DNA of 64,000 nt from Gudongella sp051744365 (lineage in GTDB: Bacteria; Bacillota; Clostridia; Tissierellales; Tissierellaceae), in the NCBI GenBank assembly GCA_051744365.1, contig JBNJCX010000003.1:14716-78715 (forward strand). The letters run 5' to 3'. Shown here in pieces: positions 33,893 through 42,685 of the stretch (the first letter of the stretch is position 1; every line of letters begins with the position of its first letter). The position numbers and the translations under genes are program-made. The notes below the pieces were generated by a model that did not search any database, had not been told where the DNA came from, and saw only the letters and a program-made list of their open reading frames with translations.

Positions 33893-36562
33893 CTATGCTT
33901 TCTCTAACCTTACAGCTGCTACCTTCAGCTCAGGAATCTTTGCTATATCGTCAATCGCACTGTTTGTGAGGATGTTTGCCTTGCCTTCGGTGTAGTGGAA
34001 TGGCATAAATACAACTCCTTCATCTATTATATCAGTTACAAGGGCAGTTGTTTCGACCTCGCCACGTCTTGAGGTCAATTTTACTCGATCTCCATTTTCA
34101 ATTCCCAACTTATTGGCCGTAGTCTCGTTTATTTCCACATATGAATGAGGAGCAAGCTTGTTCAGACCATCTTCTCTGCCGGTCATTGTCATTGTATGAT
34201 AATGATATAGTATTCTTCCTGTTGTCAGTATCAATGGATATTCATCTGATGTCACCTCTGCGCTTTCGACGTGCTCCGCAGGCATAAACAATCCTCTTCC
34301 CCTTGCTATGGCAACCTTGTGCAGGTATTTTGTCCCCGGATGGTTTTCATCCAGTACGGGCCACTGTAGACTTTCATGCTCAAGCCTCTTATATGTCACT
34401 CCCCTGTATGATGGAGTCAGGGATGCGATTTCTGCCATTATTCTTGCAGGATGCGAATACCTTGTTAAATCGCCCATCCTGTTCATGATATCCATAAGTA
34501 TTATCCAGTCAGCCTTGGCTTCTCCAGGAGCCTCCACTGCTTTTCTCACCCTCTGGATTCTTCTTTCTGTATTTGTAAAAGTTCCGTTCTTTTCGGCAAA
34601 TGCAGCTGCCGGCAGTACAACATCGGCCATCTCTGCAGTCTCTGTAAGGAATATATCCTGTACTACCATAAAATCTACATGCTCAAGGACCTTCCTTACA
34701 TGGTTTGTATCAGGATCTGATACCATGGGGTTCTCACCCATGATGTAGAGCAGCTTGACCTGATCCTCCTCAATGGCCTTAAACATCTCGGTTATGGTGA
34801 GACCTACCTTGTTTGAAAGCTTGCTTCCCCAGCTTTCGTTGAACTTGTCCAGAACCTCTGGCTTGAATACCTTCTGGTATCCCGGGAGATCTGCTGGTAG
34901 TCCTCCCATGTCGCATGCACCCTGTACATTGTTCTGTCCTCTCAGTGGGTTTACACCCGCTGATTCAACGCCTACGTTTCCGCATAGCAGCGCCAGGTTA
35001 GATATACTCATTACTGCATGGGTTCCAGTTGTATGCTGGGTTACTCCCATGGTGTAGTATATCCCGGCCTTGGCAGCCTCACCATAGATCGTAGCTGCCT
35101 CTATGATATCTTCAGGCTTAAGTCCACATATTTCAGCAACCCTTTCCGGGGTGTAGTCCTTTACAAGCCTCTTCAGCTCTTCGTAGTTTTCTGTTCTTTC
35201 CTCTATATAGCTACTATCCTGAAGTCCTTTTTCAATAATGACATGCATCAATCCATTAAGCAGGGCGATATTTGTACCTGGCTTCAGCTGAAGGAATACA
35301 TCTGCGTATTCCGCCATCTCAATTCTTCTTGGATCTGCAACAATCATTTTTGCGCCGGCCTTTTTTGCCTGCTTCATTATTGCTCCGATTACCGGATGGT
35401 TTTCAGATGTATTTGATCCGATAATAAACATTGCATCTGTTCCCTTGATTTCCTGGATACTGTTAGTCATTGCTCCGCTTCCCAATGTGATTGCAAGACC
35501 TGCAACCGTTGAAGCATGTCAGAGGCGGGCGCAATGGTCTATGTTGTTGGTTCCAAGTACAGACCTAAACAGTTTTTGAAACATGTAGTTGTCCTCATTT
35601 GTACATCTTGCCGAGGTAAGACCGGCAAAAGCTTCCGATCCAAAATCCTTCTTTAGCTGCTTCATCTTTGATGTTATTACATTATAGGCCTCATCCCAGG
35701 TTGTCTCAGCCAGGACTCCGTCCTTTCTTACCAATGGTCTTGTCAGCCTGTCCGGATGTGCAAGGAAATTGTATGAGAATTTACCCTTTACGCAAAGAAG
35801 TCCTTCGTTGTGGGCATCAAATGCAGGCTGAATCTCTACTACCTTGTTCCCCTTTATCTTAAGATCAATCTGACAGCCTACTCCACAGTATGAACAGGTC
35901 GTCCTTACTGTCTTGGTCTCCCAGTGTCTGAATCTTTCCTTGCTCCTTGGCTCAAGAGCCCCCACAGGGCAAACTGATACACAGTTGCCACAGGATACAC
36001 AGGTTGAATTCTCAAGACCTTCGCCAAATGGTGTTGTTACAAGAGTTTCAAAGCCTCTGTTTTCAAAGCCAATGGCATTTGTACCCTGAAGCTCATCGCA
36101 AACCCTTACGCATAATCCGCAAAGAATGCATTTTCTGGCATCAAAGGTGTAGAAGGGATTTGTATCATCAAAATACGGCTTGCTCATTTCCCATCTGTAG
36201 GTTCCTTCAGTTATACCGTATTCGTAGCAATAATCCTGCAGCTTGCAGTCCCCTGATTTCTCACAGGTCAGGCACTCCAGAGGGTGATTTGATATAAGCA
36301 TATCCAGCAAATCCTGCCTTGCCTTGACCACCCTGTCGCTATGGGTGTGTATTACCATCCCTTCCCTAACCTGGGTGGTGCAAGCGGTATGAAGCTTACC
36401 CCAGCCTTCAACCTCAACTTGGCAAAGTCTGCAGGATCCAGAAGGTACAAGGCGCTCGTCATGACAGAGAGTCGGGATTTCAATGCCAATGTCGCTGCAG
36501 GCCTTAAGCACGGTTGTTCCTTTTTCCACATTGACAATTGTTCCATTTATTGTAACCTGCAT
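33893..36562 (-). CDS. fdhA: Formate dehydrogenase catalytic subunit FdhA, selenoprotein
   Basis: An 889-residue protein read through an in-frame UGA (35519-35521) as selenocysteine at residue 348, in the context DHCARL-U-HAST, the known active site of formate dehydrogenases. The N-terminus has a 2Fe-2S ferredoxin domain (Cys near 33, 44, 47, 61), a His-Cys3 site (HPLECLTCEKSGDC), two 4Fe-4S motifs (CILCGLCVRVC, CVSCGNCVSVCP), and the CSYCGVGC cluster at about 220. The rest is the molybdopterin oxidoreductase domain with ENHPVIGAIMKQAKKAGAKM and a C-terminal MGD-binding part. AGGAGG precedes the ATG. It forms the core of an NAD-linked, tungsten- or molybdenum-dependent enzyme with the three genes upstream. 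Confidence 0.95.
35489..35521 (-). promoter_or_regulatory. Bacterial SECIS element in fdhA
   Basis: Directly after the UGA codon, the minus strand has GGTTGCAGGTCTTGCAATC (35507-35489), which folds into a stem TTGCA/TGCAA with loop GGTCT. The GGTTGCAGGTCT piece equals, as I recall, the apical part of the E. coli fdhF SECIS that SelB binds. Distance from the UGA (about 12 bases) is right. Confidence 0.85.
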
Positions 36563-37519
36563 CTACTCTTCCTCCTCTCCGGTGCGATTCTGTTCTTCAA
36601 GTCTTTTGATCTTCTCAAGGAGCTCTGTAATCTGAAGAGCCTTGTCCCAGCTTGTCTCTTCAAACTTCTTGTCCAGCTTTCTGTAAGGCTGCTCTGGATT
36701 TTCCAGATATTTTAATTCTGTGTTGAGTCTTCCCTTAAGGCATAATGGTCTGCCATTTGCAGGAGGCTTTGCAATCACTGATACTGGCTCCCTGTCTTTG
36801 GATCTGACTTCAAATTCACAGCCATATTCACAGGCCTTGCAGCCTACAATCTTTGTTTCAGCTTCCCAAGAACGAATTTTGTCCATGTCTCTTTTATCCA
36901 CAAGTGCCCCCACAGGGCATACTGCTACACATCTGTTGCAGGAGACACATGGAGATTCCTCGATTGTCTCGTCTGCTCCAAATATTACCCTGGTCTCGTA
37001 GCCCCTTTCAGCAAATGAAAGAACCTGTCTGTCAGATACCTGGGCACACGTCATAACGCATTTACCACAGAGTATGCATTTGCTGTTATCCCTTAGTATA
37101 TAGGGACTTGTTGTATCCATCAATTGAGGTCTCATTTCCCCGTCGTGTTTTCTGAAGTTGACATCATATCTGTAGGCATAGTCCTGAAGTAGGCACTCCC
37201 CTGCCTTGTGACAAGTCAGACAGTCATTGGGGTGGCTGTCCAACAACATCTGGAGGGTCTGCCTTCTGTTCCAGACCACCTTCTCGGTTTCAGTATGGAC
37301 AACCATACCCTCCTTAACCAGAGTGGAGCAGGCTGTCTGTAGCTTTTTACTTCCTTCTATTTCAACGATACACATCCTGCATGCCCCGTAAATCTCAAGG
37401 GTTTCATCATAGCACAGGGCTGGAATATCTATCCCAACAGTTTTGGCTGCCTGCAGGACGGTCAGCTGATTAGATACCTCAGCCGTCTTACCATCTATTG
37501 TTAGCTTTACTGTACTCAT
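36563..37519 (-). CDS. NuoG-like iron-sulfur subunit of formate dehydrogenase
   Basis: A 318-residue iron-sulfur protein. It parallels the first part of FdhA: 2Fe-2S domain (CYDETLEIYGACRMC), HPNDCLTCHKAGECLLQ, 4Fe-4S motifs CILCGKCVMTCAQ and CVSCNRCVAVCPVGAL, then CKACEYGC. It stops just where the molybdopterin domain would begin (TSWDKALQI) and ends in a charged coiled-coil tail. It probably relays electrons between FdhA and the flavin subunit. The stop codon directly abuts the fdhA ATG. Confidence 0.88.
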   Translation of the reverse strand: MSTVKLTIDGKTAEVSNQLTVLQAAKTVGIDIPALCYDETLEIYGACRMCIVEIEGSKKLQTACSTLVKEGMVVHTETEKVVWNRRQTLQMLLDSHPNDCLTCHKAGECLLQDYAYRYDVNFRKHDGEMRPQLMDTTSPYILRDNSKCILCGKCVMTCAQVSDRQVLSFAERGYETRVIFGADETIEESPCVSCNRCVAVCPVGALVDKRDMDKIRSWEAETKIVGCKACEYGCEFEVRSKDREPVSVIAKPPANGRPLCLKGRLNTELKYLENPEQPYRKLDKKFEETSWDKALQITELLEKIKRLEEQNRTGEEEE

Positions 37520-37534
37520 ATTCTTCCTCCAATG

Positions 37535-39115
37535 CTATATTATTGAGATTGCATCAACAGGACAGACATCATGGCATGCTCCGCATTTTATGCAGATATC
37601 CTGGTCAATAAGGTGTTTTTCCTTGACCTTCCCGGTAATAGCCTCCACAGGACATACCTTTGCACATCTTGTACATCCGATGCATCCGTCAGTTATAATG
37701 TATTTGATCAGAGCCTTGCAGCTCTTGGCAGGACATCTCTTGTCCTTTATATGGGCCTCGTATTCATGTCTATAGTATTTTATTGTTGTAATCACAGGGT
37801 TTGGAGCAGTCTGTCCAAGTCCGCAAAGGGATGTTGAGCTTACAGTCTCTGAAAGCTCCTCAAGTCTTTCTATATCACCCTCTACTCCCTCTCCTTTGGT
37901 AATTCTGTCAAGTATTTCGTACATCCTCTTTGTACCTTCCCTGCAGGGGACGCATTTTCCACACGATTCATCAACGCTGAAGTCAAGGAAGAATTTTGCA
38001 ATATCAACCATGCAGGTGTTCTCATCCATAACAACCATTCCACCTGAGCCCATTATGGACCAGATTTTACCCAGTGACTCAAAATCAACCGGCGTGTCAA
38101 CCAGCTCAGCAGGTATGCATCCTCCGGAAGGACCACCAGTCTGTACGGCCTTGTACTCCTTGCCGTCCTGTGCTCCGCCGCCTATGTCAAATACGATTTC
38201 CCTTAGAGTCATCCCCATGGGTACTTCAACAAGGCCTGCATTCTCAACCTTTCCTACCAATGCGAAAACCTTTGTTCCAGGAGATTCTTCTGTACCTATG
38301 CTTCTAAACCATTTTGCTCCTCTGTTCATTATCACAGGAACATTGGCGAGGGTTTCAACGTTGTTGATTATTGTTGGTTTTCCCCAAAGCCCCTTGTGTG
38401 CAGTTCTGTGGATTTTGGGACGAGGCATCCCCCTTCTTCCCTCGATGGATTCCATCAATGCGGTTCCCTCTCCACATACAAATGCACCTGAACCCAGTCT
38501 TAGTTCAATATCAAAGTCAAATCCTGCACCGAATATATTCTTGCCAAGAAGACCATACTCCCTGGCTTGCTCAATGGCAATCTGAAGCCTCTTTACAGCC
38601 ATTGGATACTCAGCCCTCACATATATGTAGCCCTGGTCTGAGCCGATTGCATAGCCTCCTAGAGCCATCCCTTCCAACACGCTGTGGGGGTCTTTCTCCA
38701 GGATCGACCTGTCCATGAAAGCTCCCGGGTCACCTTCGTCTGCATTGCATATTATGTATTTCTTATCTGCCTGATACTTGTATGCCTCATTCCACTTTCT
38801 TCCCGTTGGAAATCCGGCTCCACCTCTTCCTCTAAGGAGTGATTCTGTTATCTCATTAACCACCTCTCCAGGCTCCAGTTCCGTCAGCGCCTTCAGAAGT
38901 GCAAAATATCCGTCAAAGGCTATGTATTCATCAATGTTGGTGGGATCTAATATATCGCAATTCTTAAGGGCAATTCTTACCTGCTTCTTGTAGTACTCGC
39001 CCTTTAGGACCAGATCCTCGCCTCTAAACTCAACCCGGTCCTCCTCCAGAAGCTTTTCGACCAGGGATGGTTTTGTCCTCTCCTTTATCTCGAACAGTTT
39101 CTCCTTTGTAATCAT
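37535..39115 (-). CDS. NuoF/HymB-like NADH-binding flavoprotein subunit
   Basis: A 526-residue subunit. The NADH/FMN domain has LRGRGGAGFPTGRKW, CNADEGDPGAFMDRS and AYIYVRAEYP-like blocks, the SLBB region follows, then the N3 cluster SCGKCVPCREGTKRM with its later Cys. The C-terminus adds a two-cluster ferredoxin (CIGCTRCAKVCPVEAI and CIKCGACHDVCPVDAI). Such architecture is known from HymB, HydB and HylB of NAD-linked or electron-bifurcating hydrogenases and formate dehydrogenases. The thioredoxin-like N-terminus seen in some relatives is absent. Confidence 0.92.
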   Translation of the reverse strand: MITKEKLFEIKERTKPSLVEKLLEEDRVEFRGEDLVLKGEYYKKQVRIALKNCDILDPTNIDEYIAFDGYFALLKALTELEPGEVVNEITESLLRGRGGAGFPTGRKWNEAYKYQADKKYIICNADEGDPGAFMDRSILEKDPHSVLEGMALGGYAIGSDQGYIYVRAEYPMAVKRLQIAIEQAREYGLLGKNIFGAGFDFDIELRLGSGAFVCGEGTALMESIEGRRGMPRPKIHRTAHKGLWGKPTIINNVETLANVPVIMNRGAKWFRSIGTEESPGTKVFALVGKVENAGLVEVPMGMTLREIVFDIGGGAQDGKEYKAVQTGGPSGGCIPAELVDTPVDFESLGKIWSIMGSGGMVVMDENTCMVDIAKFFLDFSVDESCGKCVPCREGTKRMYEILDRITKGEGVEGDIERLEELSETVSSTSLCGLGQTAPNPVITTIKYYRHEYEAHIKDKRCPAKSCKALIKYIITDGCIGCTRCAKVCPVEAITGKVKEKHLIDQDICIKCGACHDVCPVDAISII

Positions 39116-39127
39116 GGCTCTCTCCCC

Positions 39128-39613
39128 TTAATTGTATTTAGAAAGTATCTCTTTTATATCGTCCTTTTTAACCTTTGCATACACATCCTCATTCACAAGT
39201 ATAACAGGCGCAATGCTGCAGTCACCTACACACCTTGCGGATGCTATTGAAAAGACCTCATCATCTGTGGTTTCACCTGATTTGATTCCAAGCTGTGACT
39301 CTATTTCTTCCAGGATCGCCTGGGAACCCTTTACATAACAAGCAGTACCAAGACAAACACTGATTTTGTTCTTACCCGTCGGTACAAACGAAAACTGTGA
39401 GTAAAATGTAGCTACTCCATAGATTTCAGCCATTGGTATTGATAGCTTGCGGGAAATTATATCAAGCATTTCCTTCGGCAGGTAACCGAAAACCTCCTGA
39501 ACATGCTGCAGCGATGGTATTAATGGTCCAGGCGTGTCCTTTTTTGAATCCAGAAATTCCTTGAAGGCATCAATCTGATCTTTATTCTCTTGCATATCAA
39601 ACTTGAACTCCAT
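39128..39613 (-). CDS. NuoE/HymA-like 2Fe-2S subunit
   Basis: A 161-residue thioredoxin-like ferredoxin. LIPSLQHVQEVFGYLPKEML and EIYGVATFYSQFSF are family marks. The four cluster Cys are in CLGTACYVKG and ARCVGDCS. First gene of the formate dehydrogenase operon, with AGGAGGAG before the ATG. It partners the NuoF-like subunit. Confidence 0.93.
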   Translation of the reverse strand: MEFKFDMQENKDQIDAFKEFLDSKKDTPGPLIPSLQHVQEVFGYLPKEMLDIISRKLSIPMAEIYGVATFYSQFSFVPTGKNKISVCLGTACYVKGSQAILEEIESQLGIKSGETTDDEVFSIASARCVGDCSIAPVILVNEDVYAKVKKDDIKEILSKYN

Positions 39614-39808
39614 GATTCTCCTCCTTTTTTATTATTGAAATATTCACTTATTATCTTGAATTTTCTTGGAAATCGTATACATTTTTAGCGTATAATATAT
39701 AGGAGTGATTGTCAATTATATCTGATTATTATCAAAACCCCAGACAATGCTGATACTGTGACCTGCAGGAGAATTTTTAAAGTAAATTACTACAAAGGAG
39801 TGGTCTCG

Positions 39809-40096
39809 TTGCTTAAGGAATATTTACCATTATTCGTTATATCCTATATGATTCTCATAAACTTAATCTCCCTGTCTCTCTTCAAGATGGATAAATCATA
39901 TGCACGGAAAGGAAAAAGTCGAATCTCTGAAAAGACGCTGTTCATCTCAGCACTTATTGGAGGAGGTCCTGGCGCCGTTTTGGGGATGCATCTATTCTCC
40001 CACAAAACAAAAAAAGCAGCCTTTTTATTAGGGCTGCCGTTGATTGCCATCATAAATCTGTTAGCTGTAATTCTTATTTTAAGCTACTCAACCTAG
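39809..40096 (+). CDS. DUF1294 membrane protein
   Basis: A 95-residue protein with two to three helices. SALIGGGPGAVLGMHLFSHKTKKAAF and GLPLIAIINLLAVILIL are the DUF1294 pattern. Function unknown. The start is taken as the TTG at 39809, with AAAGGAG eight bases upstream; a GTG at 39800 would overlap that site. A possible promoter is TTGGAA and TATAAT near 39671-39700. Two decayed copies of its 3' half lie at 42.5 and 43.7 kb. Confidence 0.82.
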   Translation: MLKEYLPLFVISYMILINLISLSLFKMDKSYARKGKSRISEKTLFISALIGGGPGAVLGMHLFSHKTKKAAFLLGLPLIAIINLLAVILILSYST

Positions 40097-40154
40097 GATT
40101 GATATGTCATCGATTTTTTATTAATTTGAGGATGTACTAATAGGCATTAGACAA

Positions 40155-40174
40155 AACACTACATATGTAGTGTT
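40155..40174. promoter_or_regulatory. Perfect 20-base palindrome, candidate repressor operator
   Basis: AACACTACATATGTAGTGTT is symmetric over all 20 bases. Its core TACATATGTA fits the TACAnnTGTA form used by BlaI/MecI/CopY-type winged-helix repressors. No such regulator gene is in the window. The rest of 40097-40490 is noncoding apart from weak remnants. Confidence 0.5.
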
Positions 40175-40188
40175 AAACAATTAATAAA

Positions 40189-40440
40189 TTACAGTTTATA
40201 ATACCTCTCATGCCTAAACTCATGCTCCCAAATGCTCGTTATCAATGACAGATCAAGAGCCTTATGATATGATTTATATAAGTAATGCAAGAGTTATTAA
40301 CCATCAAAACTCAGCGCACTACAACAATAATTTCTCAAGGTGTACACCTGCATAATCTAAACAGTACCCAATATTTGAGTTGGTAGTCATTGATGATGAG
40401 ATTCCATAAACCGGAGATACTGGAAAAATCAAATTTATTT
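40189..40440 (-). pseudogene. Possible decayed coding remnant, family not recognised
   Basis: On the minus strand one frame reads NLIFPVSPVYGISSS, then NSNIGYCLDYAGVHLEKLL, and stops at 40319. About 30 bases on, another frame resumes as HYLYKSYHKALDLSLITSIW and EHEFRHERYYKL before a stop at 40189. The two look like parts of one protein tail broken by stops and a frameshift. I do not recognise the family, and this could be chance. Confidence 0.3.
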
Positions 40441-40490
40441 GATTTTTTATACACTGTTTTATGAATTCTATCATTTTTGGAGGTATATGT

Positions 40491-42371
40491 ATGGAAGCGA
40501 AAAAATTGAAAATTTTAATTATCAGTGATATTTCAAGTAATGAAAAATATTTTGAGGACATTATCTCTAAATCCCTTATTGAAACTGATGTTTACAGTGC
40601 TCAAGATAGACTGGAAGGTATAAGAATTGCAAAACTCAAGGAACCTGATGTAATTGTGATTGATATACCAATGACTAATGCAGATAGTTTAGAAATAAGC
40701 CGTATTCTTAAAAAGGATAAAGCCTTACATTTGACTCCAATACTATTTGCCACAGATCTGGAAGCAGATCGCAAATTCCGAAATAAAGCTATAGAGGCTG
40801 GAGCAGATGCTTTCCTACTAAAGCCTATAGATGATGCGATACTAATAACACAATTAATGGCAATGTCGAAAATAAAAGAAAGAAAGGTTCTCCTAAATGC
40901 TAGAAATGAACAGCTTGAAACCTTGGTCGAGCGCCGCACACTCGACCTAAAAAACGAGATTATCGAACGAAAAAGGCTCGAAATGGAACTGCGAGAAAGC
41001 GAAGAAATCCTTAAAGCATACATCGAAAAGGCCCCTATTGGAATTTTTGTGATTGATGCTTTGGGCAAATTTGTTGACGCAAATGCAATGGCATGCCAAC
41101 TAATGGCCCGTACAAGAGAAGAAATTTTAGAATTATCCCTAACTGATTTTTTGACGCCAGCCCATCTTGATAAAGGACTTTCAGAGTTTCATGAGCTTTC
41201 GAGCAAGAGCTTTATAGATGGGGAATATGAAGTTAGGAATAAGGATAATCAAGAATATTGGATAAGCCTTCGCGCTACAAAGATTATTGACAACTGTTTT
41301 ATAGCTTTTTGTCTTGATATTTCAGACCGGAAAGAAAAAGAAGCCAGAGTTGAATATTTAAGTTACCATGATTCATTAACTGGAGTATATAACAGGGCAT
41401 TTTACGAAGAAGAACTCAAGAGACTGGACACAGAAGAAAACCTTCCCTTTTCTCTGATTATTTCTGATGTCAATGGGCTTAAATTCACAAATGATACGCT
41501 GGGTCATGCTTCTGGTGACAAAATCCTTGTTGAAACCACGAAACTACTCAGCACATACTTGAGAAGCGAAGACATATTGGCACGTGTTGGTGGTGATGAA
41601 TTTTCTATATTGTTGCCGAGGACAAACTCTAATGAAGCTCAGGAGATTGTAAATAGCCTCCAAATAGCATCCCAATCATTCAACGTCGATTTATTGGATA
41701 TACCAATAAAGATAAGTATTTCCCTGGGGTTCGCCACTAAAACAGAAATCTCAGAGTCATTTTCTTACATTAGTAAATTGGCAGAGGACTACATGTACCG
41801 AAGCAAGCTTCTTGAACGTGAAAGCTTTCACAGCACTTTGCTAAAAACACTACGAGTATCCCTATATGAGAGAAGTCATGAAACAGAAGAACATGCTTCA
41901 AGAATGACTCAGATGTCAATAAAACTGGGTAAAGCAATGAATTTGAGCAAAGATGACCTTAATGATCTTTCTTTATTATCATCATTACATGATATCGGTA
42001 AAATAAGCATTGACAATAGTATTCTTGTAAAACCTGATAAACTAACGGAAGATGAATGGATGGAAATGAAAAAACACCCCGCAATAGGATATAGAATTGC
42101 GATGGCTTCATCGGAACTCAGACCAATAGCTGAGTATATTTTATGCCATCACGAGCGCTGGGATGGAAAGGGTTACCCTCAAGGCTTAAGTGGTGAAAAC
42201 ATACCATTGCTTTCTCGTGTGATTTCGATTGTAGATTCCTACGATGCCATGACCCATGACCGAACATACAAAAAGGCCTTGAGTAAGGAAGATGCCATAG
42301 CTGAGATTGCCAATAATTCAGGTAGTCAATTCGATCCAGAGATTGCAGCATTATTTCTAACTCTTATTTGA
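40491..42371 (+). CDS. REC-PAS-GGDEF-HD-GYP cyclic-di-GMP signalling protein
   Basis: A 626-residue protein. Residues about 1-125 form a receiver-like domain, 130-170 a coiled coil, 172-285 a PAS domain, 300-455 a GGDEF domain with intact GGDEF at 367-371 and an RxxD inhibitory site (RSED, 358-361), and 460-626 an HD-GYP domain (HDIGK at 500, GYP at 561-563). It may both make and break c-di-GMP. GGAGG precedes the ATG at 40491. It uses CGC/CGA arginine codons more than its neighbours, and lies in a disturbed region, which suggests transfer. No partner kinase is next to it. Confidence 0.9.
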   Translation: MEAKKLKILIISDISSNEKYFEDIISKSLIETDVYSAQDRLEGIRIAKLKEPDVIVIDIPMTNADSLEISRILKKDKALHLTPILFATDLEADRKFRNKAIEAGADAFLLKPIDDAILITQLMAMSKIKERKVLLNARNEQLETLVERRTLDLKNEIIERKRLEMELRESEEILKAYIEKAPIGIFVIDALGKFVDANAMACQLMARTREEILELSLTDFLTPAHLDKGLSEFHELSSKSFIDGEYEVRNKDNQEYWISLRATKIIDNCFIAFCLDISDRKEKEARVEYLSYHDSLTGVYNRAFYEEELKRLDTEENLPFSLIISDVNGLKFTNDTLGHASGDKILVETTKLLSTYLRSEDILARVGGDEFSILLPRTNSNEAQEIVNSLQIASQSFNVDLLDIPIKISISLGFATKTEISESFSYISKLAEDYMYRSKLLERESFHSTLLKTLRVSLYERSHETEEHASRMTQMSIKLGKAMNLSKDDLNDLSLLSSLHDIGKISIDNSILVKPDKLTEDEWMEMKKHPAIGYRIAMASSELRPIAEYILCHHERWDGKGYPQGLSGENIPLLSRVISIVDSYDAMTHDRTYKKALSKEDAIAEIANNSGSQFDPEIAALFLTLI

Positions 42372-42433
42372 AACAATTTCATGATATTGATTTTTTTCTA
42401 TTATTGGCATTGTGATTTTTATAAAAAACACTA

Positions 42434-42461
42434 AAACCCCTTGAATTCAAGGGGTTTCTTT
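42434..42461 (+). terminator. Terminator after the c-di-GMP gene
   Basis: A 24-base perfect palindrome (42434-42457) around CCCCTTGAATTCAAGGGG, followed by CTTTTG. Confidence 0.75.
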
Positions 42462-42473
42462 TGCAAAACATTT

Positions 42474-42622
42474 GGGACGGTTCTTTTTGTTTTTTGAATG
42501 CATTCTTCCCACAAAAAAACAACCTATCAGTTGGGGCTACCATTGATTGCATGAATATTGTCTTTGTGATTCTTGTTCTTAAGGAGTTGGTCTAGCTGGT
42601 TTGAAGCAAAAAGGACCGTCCC
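42474..42622. repeat. REP-like inverted pair (REPIN-like element)
   Basis: GGGACGGTTCTTTTTG (42474-42489) and CAAAAAGGACCGTCCC (42607-42622) are inverted copies with one mismatch, 117 bases apart. The first copy continues as a T-rich tail that is repeated base for base at 43653-43675. Such ACCGTCCC repeats are common in clostridial genomes and are thought to be moved by REP-associated Y1 transposases; no transposase is in this window. Confidence 0.65.
42498..42560 (+). pseudogene. Decayed DUF1294 fragment, copy 1
   Basis: The frame from 42498 reads MHSSHKKTTYQLGLPLIA then a stop, to be compared with MHLFSHKTKKAAFLLGLPLIA in the intact gene at 39809. It starts right after the REP-like repeat. 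The 5' half of the gene is missing. About 130 further bases up to 42685 hold only the second REP copy and no coding signal. Confidence 0.7.
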
Positions 42623-42685
42623 CGCCGCTTCAAAGATTCACCCAAATCTTCCAGGGAATCGAACATCCTCGTCAGCTCCCTTTCT

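Noticed and set aside
33893..36562. Two separate formate dehydrogenase genes or a nonsense mutation at 35519-35521
   Set aside because: The stop is TGA in the exact selenocysteine context, the frame continues without shift, and a SECIS-like hairpin follows.
39711..39716. TTGACA on the minus strand as -35 of the fdh operon
   Set aside because: No -10 box at 16-18 bases; the TATAC-like sequence is 14-15 bases away. The promoter of the operon remains unsure.
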